The notes under the pieces: model-generated
The model's database searches: none
Seen by the model: only the letters and a program-made list of their open reading frames with translations
Told to the model about the DNA's origin: nothing
Translations under genes and position numbers: made by a program
Assembly: GCF_014696925.1 (NCBI RefSeq)
Contig: NZ_JACJQY010000002.1
Location: 1 to 64,000, forward strand
Direction of reading: 5' to 3'
Length of the DNA stretch: 64,000 nucleotides
Source: Phormidium tenue FACHB-1050
GTDB lineage: Bacteria; Cyanobacteriota; Cyanobacteriia; Pseudanabaenales; Pseudanabaenaceae
In this document: in pieces, positions 41,816 through 50,451 of the stretch
Layout: every line of letters starts with the position of its first letter
How positions within the stretch are numbered: the first letter of the stretch is position 1

Positions 41816-42438
41816 AAATAGAGATCGCTACAAGTTGCTAATTGCACTTCACATTGATGAAAAATGTAATTTACTGCTGCCGCCAACTTATCGATTTCTT
41901 GAATGCTGTAAAAAGTGCTGTTCTTTGTGAAAATATTCTGATCTAGCTTGCCAAGTTGCCAACGATCGCCATTAGATGCAATCCCAAAAACAATTACATT
42001 CAATTCAGCATTTAAACGCTGAGCAGCAATCATCTCCGCAATACATTGTCCCCAAGCCGCCTCAAAATTATCTTGCTTTGCCTCAACTAGCATGAGGTAA
42101 GGGCGATCAAATACAACTTTTCCCAGTGGCGATCGCCTCGCTAGAATATATTCAGGAAATCCTGATAGCTTTTCATCGTAGTTAAGAGACTGGTGACTCC
42201 ATAGTAAAAACTTACTACGATAGTGTTTCCAAATTTCCTTGAGAACTGGATAGATTAAATTCTCACAGATTGCAAATTCGGAATTATCAACCACTCCTTC
42301 TCTCATCATTAGCAAGAGATCTTCACGAAAGTAATCAGAAATCTCAAATGGCAAAGTTTCCACAAAATCAGCTTCAGTATAGGTAATCTGAAACTCCTTG
42401 ACCACTGCACCAATTGTCTTGTAACTGCCAAAAGCCAT
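41800..42438 (-). CDS. PD-(D/E)XK-like nuclease-fold protein
   Basis: The 212-aa protein has a helical N-terminus and a core with FPEYILARRS, YLMLVEAKQDNFEAAWGQCI and LNVIVFGIASNGDRWQLG. The VEAK strand, preceded by an Asp/Glu, is typical of PD-(D/E)XK folds. Such stand-alone genes are common in cyanobacteria and often lack a methyltransferase partner, as here. Activity is unproven. Confidence 0.75.
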   Translation of the reverse strand: MAFGSYKTIGAVVKEFQITYTEADFVETLPFEISDYFREDLLLMMREGVVDNSEFAICENLIYPVLKEIWKHYRSKFLLWSHQSLNYDEKLSGFPEYILARRSPLGKVVFDRPYLMLVEAKQDNFEAAWGQCIAEMIAAQRLNAELNVIVFGIASNGDRWQLGKLDQNIFTKNSTFYSIQEIDKLAAAVNYIFHQCEVQLATCSDLYFPKEI

Positions 42439-42480
42439 TTTTCTTGCCTCTTACATTTTGATGTATTCGTGACCTCTCGC

Positions 42481-43266
42481 TTACCAATTTACATTTGCAG
42501 ACGCAGTAATCACGATTGGGTGTAACCAACGAAATAACACAATTGTGATGGCAACGCCTATATAAGCGGGGCGCACGAATTCTTGTAAAACTAATTGCTG
42601 GCGACCTTGGGCGATCGCCACAAACGGCCATATCGAAGTGCGTTCCTTAACCGCTAAGAAAGCATCGCCGTAGCGTTTAAATAAACGTTGATCGCCATGC
42701 CATACCGCAAATAAATGATAAACAACTAAAGCGATCGCCGTAACCAATGTAAAAGACGTTCCTAACCAAAGCGCATGGGCAATTCCCCATAAACATTGAC
42801 CAATCATTTGAGGATGGCGACAAATACGGATGATCCCCGTTTCAAATAAATGGACTTCTGGCTTTTTGATCGCGGCAACTTCAGTTAAGTTAAACGTCGC
42901 AGGATAAAGGAAGAGAAAAGAAATTGCGGAAAGAATCAAGACAAACTCACTTACGCCTGTAACTCCCTTGACATCCCACAACTGCACACCGTCATAGCGA
43001 TGGTTAAAGAAATAGATTAGTAACACTACGGCAAGCGGAATGCTTACTAATGCAAAAATCACACGATATAGCCTTGCTCCAATTCGTTCTTCAGCCCACA
43101 TCCGTAATTCGGCAAGCCCACTATGGGCGATCGCAAAGGTCAAAATTAAGCCCAGCATTACAAAATGGGTAAAATAGGTCGAGAAAAAGGAGCTAAAGGA
43201 GGTCATATTAAAACTATTAACTTGATTGAGATTGCGGCAACGCAACACTCTCAATAGTTTAGCCAT
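42481..43266 (-). CDS. NnrU-family membrane protein, Z-ISO-like
   Basis: The 261-aa protein has six or seven TM helices and NnrU motifs: LTFAIAHSGLAELR, IFALVSIPLAVVLL, FETGIIRICRHPQMIGQCLW and FAVWHGDQRLFKRYGD. The plant homologue is 15-cis-zeta-carotene isomerase, a heme-dependent enzyme of carotenoid synthesis. A cyanobacterial Z-ISO role is likely but not certain. The first ATG (43266) overlaps the SemiSWEET stop; an internal ATG at 43206 also fits. Confidence 0.82.
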   Translation of the reverse strand: MAKLLRVLRCRNLNQVNSFNMTSFSSFFSTYFTHFVMLGLILTFAIAHSGLAELRMWAEERIGARLYRVIFALVSIPLAVVLLIYFFNHRYDGVQLWDVKGVTGVSEFVLILSAISFLFLYPATFNLTEVAAIKKPEVHLFETGIIRICRHPQMIGQCLWGIAHALWLGTSFTLVTAIALVVYHLFAVWHGDQRLFKRYGDAFLAVKERTSIWPFVAIAQGRQQLVLQEFVRPAYIGVAITIVLFRWLHPIVITASANVNW

Positions 43267-43513
43267 ACTTGAGCTTGAAGCGCAAAATTGCCAGATTTAA
43301 ACCCAGCGTAATCGCATTAGCCATATAAATTGGCGCAGCATTAACGAGTAACCCATAAATTAACCAGAGTGTAATCCCCGCAATAAAAGTAATTAACATT
43401 GGCAAAGAAATATCTCTTGTTGATCGCGATCGCCAAACTTGGATTACTTGCGGCAAAAAAGCAAGTGTTGTTAGGGATGCAGCCGTAAATCCAAGGAGAT
43501 TAGTAAAGTCCAT
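43259..43513 (-). CDS. SemiSWEET-type PQ-loop sugar transporter
   Basis: The 84-aa protein has three TM helices and the MtN3/SemiSWEET pattern: LTTLAFLPQVIQVWRSRSTR (PQ motif), ISLPMLITFIAGITLWLIYG and APIYMANAITLGLNLAIL. It works as a dimer in facilitated sugar transport. The ATG at 43513 is preferred to a GTG at 43522. It overlaps the Z-ISO-like gene by 8 nt, so the two are likely co-translated. Confidence 0.92.
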   Translation of the reverse strand: MDFTNLLGFTAASLTTLAFLPQVIQVWRSRSTRDISLPMLITFIAGITLWLIYGLLVNAAPIYMANAITLGLNLAILRFKLKYG

Positions 43514-43583
43514 AGGGTACACAAATAAGCTAATTTGGGGATGTTTTGCTTAACAAGGCATCCCCAAATTAGAATTAAAACAC

Positions 43584-44192
43584 ATGAAACAACGCATCAT
43601 CGGCATCACAGGAGGCATTGCTACAGGAAAAACCACGGTTTCCGATTATTTACACCATACCTATGGCTTGCCAATCCTTGATGCCGATCTTTATGCTCGC
43701 CAAGCTCTAACAGGCGATCGCATAGCAAAACTCCGCGATCACTATGGCAAATTAATTTTTGATGATCAAGGTAATCTGGATCGCCGCAAGTTGGGGGCGA
43801 TCGTGTTTGATAGTGATATTGAGCGTCAATGGCTCGAACAGCTAATCCATCCCTATGTCCAAGAATGTTTAATTAGCGAAGCCAATCACCTCGCACCATC
43901 AACCGTAGTTATGGTGATCCCTTTACTTTTTGAAGCAAGAATGGAGAGTTTAGTGACCGAGACTTGGGCGATTGTCTGCGATCCCCAGCAACAATTACAA
44001 AGACTAATGAACCGCAATCATTTGTCAGAATCTGAAGCACTGCAAAGAATTGCTAGTCAAATGTCTCAATCTGAAAAAATAGAACTTGCCGATATAGTAA
44101 TTGTTAATTCCGATAACACTGAAGAGTTATTCTTTCAAGTTGATAATGCACTACTTAACTCACAGTCAGGAGTTTTCTTGAATATGATGTGA
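43584..44192 (+). CDS. coaE: Dephospho-CoA kinase
   Basis: The 202-aa protein has P-loop GITGGIATGKTTVSDYL, ILDADLYARQAL, LIHPYVQECL and PLLFEARMESLV. It phosphorylates dephospho-CoA in the last step of CoA synthesis. Its 3' end overlaps the convergent Uma2 gene by 27 nt. Confidence 0.95.
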   Translation: MKQRIIGITGGIATGKTTVSDYLHHTYGLPILDADLYARQALTGDRIAKLRDHYGKLIFDDQGNLDRRKLGAIVFDSDIERQWLEQLIHPYVQECLISEANHLAPSTVVMVIPLLFEARMESLVTETWAIVCDPQQQLQRLMNRNHLSESEALQRIASQMSQSEKIELADIVIVNSDNTEELFFQVDNALLNSQSGVFLNMM

Positions 44193-44822
44193 GGTTGCCC
44201 ATGCACGTACTTGCCTAATCAAAGCATTTTCCTTTAAGGTACTTTTAAATTCTAGAAAGTTCTGGAGATCGATTGTTCTTAAGATAGGGAAAGCAATGCT
44301 GCGATCGCTTGGAGAATAGTGATCCCCAACAAGTTGATGAATCGTAATCGCTTGACCGTCATAGCGCCACACTTCAGGAACTCCTAATTTGGCATAAATG
44401 GCGAATCGATTTAGCGAACTGCTTGTAATATCGATCTCAATTGCTAAATCTGGCGGTGGATCGATTTGTAAGTCTATTTTTTCCTTACCCCAAACCTGCC
44501 CCTCGTTTTGGATGTAATAGCATTGATCAGGTTCTAATCCTCGCGCTAAATCTTGGCGATCGCAGGTCATAGAACCTAAACTACGAATTTCCATCTCCAA
44601 TGCCTCTGTTAAAGCCTCGACAATCCGACCTAAGAGCTTTTTATAATTTTCGTGTAGGTCAGAGGGCATCCGAATTTCTAAAAGTCCATTGTCATAGGTA
44701 AGTCGTTTACTGGGCTGTGCTTCTAAATCATCTGCGATCGCCCGATATGTTTCCCAACGTATTGATGGGAGTAATATCTGATTGCTAGTGCGATCGCTAA
44801 ATTTAGTAACAGTAACCGTCAT
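44166..44822 (-). CDS. Uma2-family nuclease-like protein
   Basis: The 218-aa protein shows Uma2 (DUF820) features: LTYDNGLLEIRMPSDLHENY, GLEPDQCYYIQNE, DPPPDLAIEIDITSSS and FAIYAKLGVPEVWRYDG. PD-(D/E)XK residues appear intact (D in PPPD, E in IEID). It is not closely similar to the copy inside recJ. Function is unknown. Confidence 0.92.
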   Translation of the reverse strand: MTVTVTKFSDRTSNQILLPSIRWETYRAIADDLEAQPSKRLTYDNGLLEIRMPSDLHENYKKLLGRIVEALTEALEMEIRSLGSMTCDRQDLARGLEPDQCYYIQNEGQVWGKEKIDLQIDPPPDLAIEIDITSSSLNRFAIYAKLGVPEVWRYDGQAITIHQLVGDHYSPSDRSIAFPILRTIDLQNFLEFKSTLKENALIRQVRAWATSHHIQENS

Positions 44823-44854
44823 TTTATTAATGCGTAGTCTAATCTAACTAAATA

Positions 44855-44885
44855 GGCATATGTGACACTTAGTGTCGCATATGCC
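44855..44885. repeat. Hairpin downstream of secG
   Basis: GGCATATGTGACACT pairs with AGTGTCGCATATGCC with one mismatch and a one-base loop, five bases past the end of secG. Confidence 0.8.
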
Positions 44886-44890
44886 AATAC

Positions 44891-45232
44891 CTATTGCTGA
44901 GGTTGTTCAGGAGTTGTCGCAGGTAAATTTAAGGGAATTGGTTGCGAATTAGGTACAGCATTAGTTGCAGGTGCTACTTGGGCTGGTGGTGGAGCCGTCA
45001 CAGAGGGCGTTGTAAACCAACCACCACTAAGAACTACAGTTAATCCCAAAAAAGCAGCCGTTAAAAACCAAGTCACCCGATTTAGGGCTGTTTCTGCACT
45101 CTTGGTACTGGAGAATAGCTGAGCTTGACCACTAAAGCCACCTAAACCATCACTTTTAGGACTATGTAACAAAATTAAGACCACTAAGCAAATGGCAACA
45201 ATAGACCAAACTATTTTTAAAGTTTCGTACAT
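44891..45232 (-). CDS. secG: Protein translocase subunit SecG
   Basis: The 113-aa protein has two TM helices: IVWSIVAICLVVLILLHSPK and VTWFLTAAFLGLTVVLSGG. GGFSGQAQLFSSTKSAETAL between them is diagnostic. A Pro/Ala-rich tail (TPSVTAPPPAQVAPATNAVP) follows, longer than in E. coli. It supports SecYE-mediated export. Confidence 0.93.
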   Translation of the reverse strand: MYETLKIVWSIVAICLVVLILLHSPKSDGLGGFSGQAQLFSSTKSAETALNRVTWFLTAAFLGLTVVLSGGWFTTPSVTAPPPAQVAPATNAVPNSQPIPLNLPATTPEQPQQ

Positions 45233-45295
45233 TTCAGATATTTTTCTTTATATGTTTTTTCTATAAACAGCTTAACGCATCAACAATTAGATTAG

Positions 45296-45330
45296 AAAGT
45301 AGATGTGTTGCAAATCAACACATCTGCTTT
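45296..45330. repeat. Hairpin downstream of ntcA
   Basis: AAAGTAGATGTGTTG pairs with CAACACATCTGCTTT with one mismatch and a 5-nt loop, next to the ntcA stop. Confidence 0.82.
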
Positions 45331-45332
45331 CT

Positions 45333-45995
45333 TTAAGCAAATTGTTGACCTAACTCAATCGGGTTATGGACTGTAATTCGTTTTTTGGAGATGGCGATCA
45401 TTTTTTGCTTTCGTAAATCGCCAAGCAATCGTGTCACTGTCACTCGCGTAGAGCCGATCGCTTCAGCGATCGCCTGATGGGATAACTTCAAATCAATCGT
45501 CACCCCATCCGTTGAAGGCGTACCAAAATCACGACAGAGAATCAACAAAAAGCTGACTAGCCTTGATCCCATGTCTCGATGGGCTAGAGTCTCAATCATC
45601 ATCTCCGTCTGTAAAATCCGCGATGACAATCCACGCAATAAGACCATTGGTAATTCGGGATCTTCTTTGAGAGCCTTCTCTACTTGATCGATAGGGACAG
45701 AGAGCAACTCCACAGGCGTAAATGCTACTGCATGATAAAAGCGATCGGAGCGATTGCCCGTAATCAACGACAAAACACCAAAAACACTATTTTCTCGTAA
45801 TAGGGCAACTGTAATTTCTTCACCTGCTTCATAAACTCTAGAAAGTTTTACTGCGCCTTTAACTAGAAAGTAAAAACGTTCCGCAGGATCACCAGGGAAA
45901 AAAATTGTCTTACCGCGTTCAAACGTTTCCGTCATGGGTGGAAACATTCCCCCATTCATTTCGCGAAAGACTTCAACAAGAGCACGGTCTGCCAA
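45333..45995 (-). CDS. ntcA: Global nitrogen regulator NtcA
   Basis: The 220-aa CRP-family protein has the 2-oxoglutarate-binding beta-roll ([40 protein letters not shown]). The helix-turn-helix [20 protein letters not shown] is that of NtcA. It activates nitrogen-assimilation genes at GTA-N8-TAC sites with PipX. A perfect site lies about 430 nt upstream, fitting autoregulation through a distal promoter. Confidence 0.97.
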   Translation of the reverse strand: MADRALVEVFREMNGGMFPPMTETFERGKTIFFPGDPAERFYFLVKGAVKLSRVYEAGEEITVALLRENSVFGVLSLITGNRSDRFYHAVAFTPVELLSVPIDQVEKALKEDPELPMVLLRGLSSRILQTEMMIETLAHRDMGSRLVSFLLILCRDFGTPSTDGVTIDLKLSHQAIAEAIGSTRVTVTRLLGDLRKQKMIAISKKRITVHNPIELGQQFA

Positions 45996-46081
45996 TCTTA
46001 TATATCCTCTTTAACCAAAAATAAAACAATATATAAAGCATCATTTAGTGCTTATAGCTTTTATCAGTCTAGTGAAGTAAG

Positions 46082-46143
46082 GGTTTGTATCCTCGCCAAA
46101 GGTGGGGAAACAAACCTTTGTACCTCGCTTGCTTGAAAAGCGC
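46082..46143 (-). repeat. Interspersed repeat family C, copy 1
   Basis: A GGTTTGT-type hairpin (46082-46116, AAA loop) is followed by TACCTCGCTTGCTTGAAAAG and CGC. The reverse complement of the whole unit matches 52465-52527, with about seven differences. The two copies are inverted relative to each other. Confidence 0.85.
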
Positions 46144-46422
46144 CATATCAGCCTAAAGATATAGACAAACTCTCAAAAATTTAGATCACCAGTTCTCAAG
46201 AAAGTATGCCAGCACACAATCAATTTGAGAGACATATGTTAGCTTTCACGTAATGTACAAAATAAAAATATAAAAGCTTTACAGATGTACATTGCCTTCA
46301 AAGTTGTGACCTTAGAAGGCAATGAAAACTCTTTTAATACGTCAGAGCACATCACAATTTAGAAAGTTTGCCTAGAAATAGAGACGAGTATTCTCACTTA
46401 AACTTACTACATAATTGCAATT

Positions 46423-46438
46423 TGTATCATAGTGTACA
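46423..46438 (-). promoter_or_regulatory. NtcA-binding site
   Basis: TGTATCATAGTGTACA matches TGTA-N8-TACA exactly. It is about 430 nt upstream of ntcA. On the minus strand a TAN3T-type TAAGTT lies 16 nt downstream of the site, slightly closer than the usual 22-23. Autoregulation of ntcA is the likely role. Confidence 0.7.
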
Positions 46439-46515
46439 TTTTGTTGAATTAAGTATAAATGCGAAAATAATCACGAAGTGAAAACTGACTTGTTTAAGAC
46501 TTGCAAGTATGCTCC

Positions 46516-47514
46516 CTACCGAAACATGCTGCTTACAGAAGTATCTTCGTGAACTCGCCAGATTGTCTCTCCTAGGAGGTCAGCAACCGATAGCACCCGT
46601 AACTGAGGAAAATAGTTTTCTTGCCTCACAGGAGTCGAGTTAGTCACAATTACTTCTTCAAATACGCCACTAGATAAGCGATCAATTGCTGGAGGCGAAA
46701 AAATAGCATGGGTTGCACAAGCATAAACCTGTCGCGCCCCCTCTTTTCTCAAGAGTTTTGCTGCTTCATAAATTGTGCCAGCTGTATCAATCATGTCATC
46801 AACAAGGACAGCAGTTTTACCAGACACATCTCCGATGACATTCATCACTTCAGCCACATTATGGCTTTGACGGCGCTTATCAATTATGGCTAGAGGAGCA
46901 TCATCAAGTTTCTTGGCAAAAGCCCGAGCCCGAGCTACTCCCCCTACATCTGGTGAAACCACCACCAAGTCAGGTAACTTCTTCTCATTGAGATAGTCAA
47001 ATAAGACTGGAGAGCCATAGACATGATCGCAAGGAATATCAAAATACCCTTGAATCTGAGCTGAGTGTAAGTCCATCGCAATCACGCGATCGGCTCCAGA
47101 CTGCACGATTAAGTTAGCAACTAATTTTGCAGTAATGGACTCTCGTCCTGCGGTTTTGCGATCGGCTCGTGCATAGCCGTAATAAGGCATAACTGCGGTG
47201 ATCTGTCTTGCCGATGCACGACGACAGGCATCGATCATAATTAATAATTCAGTCAAATGGTCATTAACAGGGCGACAAGTAGGTTGAATCAGATAAACAT
47301 CACAACCCCGAATCGATTCCTGTACTTGCACATAGACTTCCCCGTCAGCGAAATTTTTTCGCACCATAGGCCCTAGTTCTATACCTAAATAACGGGAAAT
47401 CTCTTGGGCAAGTGGCAAATTTGCTGAGCCAGCAAACAGCCTAAGTCGATCTTCACCGCTATTTAAAGAAGGTAGTCGGTGAAGTCCATGCCTAGTAGTC
47501 GTTAAGTGTGTCAC
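46516..47514 (-). CDS. prs: Ribose-phosphate pyrophosphokinase
   Basis: The 332-aa protein starts with GTG. It has the PRPP synthetase motifs RLRLFAGSANLPLAQEI, FADGEVYVQVQESIRGCDVY, the metal-binding MDLHSAQIQGYF, VVVSPDVGGVARARAFAKKL and the PRPP loop VLVDDMIDTAGT. It makes PRPP from ribose 5-phosphate and ATP for nucleotides, His and Trp. It is upstream of the ntcA control region. Confidence 0.97.
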   Translation of the reverse strand: MTHLTTTRHGLHRLPSLNSGEDRLRLFAGSANLPLAQEISRYLGIELGPMVRKNFADGEVYVQVQESIRGCDVYLIQPTCRPVNDHLTELLIMIDACRRASARQITAVMPYYGYARADRKTAGRESITAKLVANLIVQSGADRVIAMDLHSAQIQGYFDIPCDHVYGSPVLFDYLNEKKLPDLVVVSPDVGGVARARAFAKKLDDAPLAIIDKRRQSHNVAEVMNVIGDVSGKTAVLVDDMIDTAGTIYEAAKLLRKEGARQVYACATHAIFSPPAIDRLSSGVFEEVIVTNSTPVRQENYFPQLRVLSVADLLGETIWRVHEDTSVSSMFR

Positions 47515-47621
47515 TGCAATTTATCAGGAGGTAAGATAGCCATCATCATTCTATTGTCAGGCTTAATCCGCTATTCGTACTATCTGTTTATGATTAAATT
47601 AGATATTTTTTCAGTCAAAAC

Positions 47622-47674
47622 AAAATAAAAGCCACAGATTGGAAGCATAGCCTCTAATCTGTGGCTTTTATTTT
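47622..47674. terminator. Hairpin echoing the 3' end of ftsZ
   Basis: A 19-bp perfect stem (AAAATAAAAGCCACAGATT and complement) has a 15-nt loop. The right arm covers the last Lys codon and TAA of ftsZ. On the minus strand the distal arm ends in a TTTTATTTTG-type U-rich run, so it could terminate ftsZ. Confidence 0.8.
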
Positions 47675-48951
47675 GGTGGACGGCGGCGCTGTAAAAAATC
47701 TGGAATATCTAGTCCTGGCTTACTAAGCTTGATCTCAGACTGAGACGTAGTGGGCATAGCAGAGGTTGAGGCTCTAGTTGTCGGGCTAGGGGGTAGAGGC
47801 TGAACTTTTTTAGAAATTTGGGGTGGGATCGCTGGATGCGTTTTAGGAGCAAATCCTGTAGCAATCACTGTAATCCGAATCTCTCCATCTAACTTGGGAT
47901 CAATTACTGCCCCAAAAATAATATTGGCATTTTGATCCACTACCTCATAGATAGTCTCGGCAGCAGCATTTACCTCATGTAGAGTCATGTCTTCACCACC
48001 TGTAATGTTAAAGACAACCCCACTTGCTCCTTCAACAGAGGTTTCTAGTAAAGGTGAGGAAATCGCGGTCATCGCTGCTTCTCTGGCTCGGGATTTGCCT
48101 GAACCGATGCCAATACCCATCATGGCTGAGCCTGCATCTGCCATAACGGCGCGAATATCGGCAAAGTCAACATTGACTAAACCAGGGATCATGATGATGT
48201 CCGATATGCCCTGTACCCCCTGACGCAGGATGTCATCAGCGACTCTAAAAGCTTCTTGGACTGGGGTTTGCTCAGAAATTACGGAGAGTAGCTTATCGTT
48301 GGGGATCACAATCAGAGTGTCAACGCGACTCTGTAAACCAGCTATACCCTCTTCAGCTTGTTGTCCCCGTCGTCGTCCTTCAAAGGTAAACGGACGTGTA
48401 ACTATACCAACTGTTAATGCGCCTGCTTCTTTGGCGACCTCAGCGATGATTGGTGCGGCTCCAGTGCCAGTGCCACCCCCCATACCTGCGGTGATAAATA
48501 CTAAGTCGGCTCCTTCAACGGCCGCAGCGATATCATCACGCGACTCTTCGGCGGCTTTCTGTCCGATCGCAGGATTACCGCCCGCACCTAAACCTCTGGT
48601 CAGTTTTTGACCCATCTGAAAGCGTTTAGAAGCAGATGATTGAAGTAGTGCTTGAGCATCGGTATTAAACGACCAGAACTCCACACCCACTACATCACTC
48701 GCAATCATGCGATTTACAGCGTTGCCGCCGCCACCACCAACACCAATTACCTTAATTTTTGCAACACTGCCCAACATGATATTATCCGCTTTTGTATCAA
48801 CGCCTAACTGCTGCTTCATACGATTGTGAGAGTGACTTAGGTGTAGTCTAGAGTTATTTGAAAACCCAGAAAGTTCATCCATTTGCAAGTCTACTTCTCC
48901 GTTTTCCGAACCATTTGAGTCCAAATCTGACCAGTCATTTTGAGATGTCAT
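47668..48951 (-). CDS. ftsZ: Cell division protein FtsZ
   Basis: The 427-aa tubulin homologue has [14 protein letters not shown], the tubulin signature [20 protein letters not shown] and the T7 loop [21 protein letters not shown] non-conserved N-terminal extension (about 60 residues, acidic) and a Ser/Pro/Thr linker precede the C-terminal [18 protein letters not shown] peptide that binds partners. It forms the Z ring. Confidence 0.98.
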   Translation of the reverse strand: MTSQNDWSDLDSNGSENGEVDLQMDELSGFSNNSRLHLSHSHNRMKQQLGVDTKADNIMLGSVAKIKVIGVGGGGGNAVNRMIASDVVGVEFWSFNTDAQALLQSSASKRFQMGQKLTRGLGAGGNPAIGQKAAEESRDDIAAAVEGADLVFITAGMGGGTGTGAAPIIAEVAKEAGALTVGIVTRPFTFEGRRRGQQAEEGIAGLQSRVDTLIVIPNDKLLSVISEQTPVQEAFRVADDILRQGVQGISDIIMIPGLVNVDFADIRAVMADAGSAMMGIGIGSGKSRAREAAMTAISSPLLETSVEGASGVVFNITGGEDMTLHEVNAAAETIYEVVDQNANIIFGAVIDPKLDGEIRITVIATGFAPKTHPAIPPQISKKVQPLPPSPTTRASTSAMPTTSQSEIKLSKPGLDIPDFLQRRRPPK

Positions 48952-49090
48952 TTATCAAGGGATGTCATAAATAGAATCGTTTTACTGATGCTCTCTAGAT
49001 TTTGCTAAGCTTAAACCTCATTCGAGTCAGTAGTTCGAGTAACAGTTTAAACCTACCAGAAAAAAATAATAATAGCCTTAAAACGACAAT

Positions 49091-49903
49091 TTAGGATTTT
49101 GTTTCTGAAGATTTATCTTTTGTTGGCATGTTCATTTCTAAAATTGGATTGCTAGGTTGGCTGATATCGATGTGTCTAAAACTTTTGGATTTCAGCTTTT
49201 CGGGCAAAGTCCTGAGCCGATCAAGTGTCTCTAACTGTGTAGTAAAGACTGTTGGATTGTATGTGCCAAAATATACCAGCCCTAGCTCTGTAGTCAAAAT
49301 TAGATTTGATTCATCGCGGGCATCAACTTGGGAAATTTTGATCTGACTCTGACTAATTTGGCGATACAGCGTTGACCATTGACTAATTGATCGATTATTT
49401 GGTTCTAAGATCACGAGGTTAGGTTTAGTAATATTTGACGGATAAGCCTTCGTAGGAACCCATATACCTTCGGCATCTAGGAAACCTTGCTGACCCTTGC
49501 GTGTAGAGTTCGCGATCGGCAAGCGCTCTTGGACTTGGATAGTTAACTTGGACGGAAAAATAGTGCGAGAAACCAAAACTTTAGAAACTGGGGCATTGGC
49601 TTCTAATTGGGTAGCGATCGCTTGGGGTTGAATTTGAAAAATCAACTGGGGATATTGAATCGCCAAAGATCTCTTGATGGTTTCTTTAGAGAGCAGATTA
49701 TTGCCCTCTATTTCAATTTGATTGGCACTGCGTAATTGCCACTCTGGGAGCATGGCAATCCAAAGCATCGCGCCCGTAAGCCCCGTGATAAATGTTAACT
49801 GCCAAATACGTTGAAAGATGCGAAGGCGGCGTTGTTTTCGCAGTTGTTTGCGGCGGGCCACATAGTCTGCCTCTCCAGCGGAGATAGGGAATTCAACCGT
49901 CAT
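49091..49903 (-). CDS. ftsQ: Cell division protein FtsQ/DivIB with POTRA domain
   Basis: The 270-aa protein has a basic N-terminus (RRKQLRKQRRLRIFQRIWQL), one TM helix (ITGLTGAMLWIAMLPEW) and a POTRA domain with IEGNNLLSKETIKRSLAIQY, then the FtsQ beta domain with VQERLPIANS and GFLDAEGIWV. It links early and late divisome parts. It is just upstream of ftsZ on the same strand. Confidence 0.92.
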   Translation of the reverse strand: MTVEFPISAGEADYVARRKQLRKQRRLRIFQRIWQLTFITGLTGAMLWIAMLPEWQLRSANQIEIEGNNLLSKETIKRSLAIQYPQLIFQIQPQAIATQLEANAPVSKVLVSRTIFPSKLTIQVQERLPIANSTRKGQQGFLDAEGIWVPTKAYPSNITKPNLVILEPNNRSISQWSTLYRQISQSQIKISQVDARDESNLILTTELGLVYFGTYNPTVFTTQLETLDRLRTLPEKLKSKSFRHIDISQPSNPILEMNMPTKDKSSETKS

Positions 49904-49927
49904 CTTTGCTCCTACCTGTTCATAATG

Positions 49928-50173
49928 CTAGGAGTCAGATGATGGGCTACTAGCAAATTGTCGTTCCAGCATAGCAATGATTTCTTCGCGTCGGTTGGAA
50001 ATAGCTAAAGGATCGTTGGATGTGGGGCGCAAAAACATTACTTGCTCTGTACGCTTGTAATTTGATGGTTGTTTTTTGTCTATTAAAGACTGGATAGCCT
50101 TAACAAAAAATATACCTGCACTTATTACTAAAAGTACAGACACTGAGATGTAGATAACTGCTGCGATCGCCAT
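49928..50173 (-). CDS. Small conserved single-pass membrane protein, 81 aa
   Basis: One N-terminal TM helix (AAVIYISVSVLLVISAGIFF) precedes a soluble tail with PLAISNRREEIIAMLERQF. Proteins of this type occur widely in cyanobacteria, but I know no function. It ends 24 nt before ftsQ, so co-transcription with ftsQ-ftsZ is likely and a division role is possible. Confidence 0.8.
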   Translation of the reverse strand: MAIAAVIYISVSVLLVISAGIFFVKAIQSLIDKKQPSNYKRTEQVMFLRPTSNDPLAISNRREEIIAMLERQFASSPSSDS

Positions 50174-50451
50174 ATCTGTAAATGTTTTGATTCAAAAGTG
50201 CTGATATCACAATAGAGGAGCAAATCAGGTTTTTCAACTAGAGTTACAAAAATGTATAGATTTGCTTTGCAAACCTTCATAAACCCATGTAAAAAGTAAC
50301 CCCTTTGCGTCGATTTTTTACAGCAAAGGTACGGAGAACGCGACAACCCTATGAGATTTGTTGTTGCTATTGGTTCTGTATAATCAGGCTTGATTAACAA
50401 TTCAGCAACATTTAGCAACACATTTAGTAATAATTAGGAGCTTTGCGCGAT

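Larger units (their letters stand above)
45996..46515. other. ntcA upstream region, 520 nt, no gene
   Basis: The stretch between prs and ntcA holds an interspersed repeat (46082-46143), a short inverted repeat (46291-46323, ATTGCCTTC) and an NtcA box. It is AT-rich. I see no ORF, tRNA or structured RNA I can name. Confidence 0.7.

Noticed and set aside
42481-43266. Denitrification role suggested by the NnrU name
   Set aside because: No denitrification genes are nearby and the cyanobacterial/plant members of the family include the carotenoid isomerase Z-ISO.
45996-46515. tRNA or known small RNA in the ntcA upstream gap
   Set aside because: No cloverleaf with a T-loop consensus and no recognisable RNA family was found by eye.
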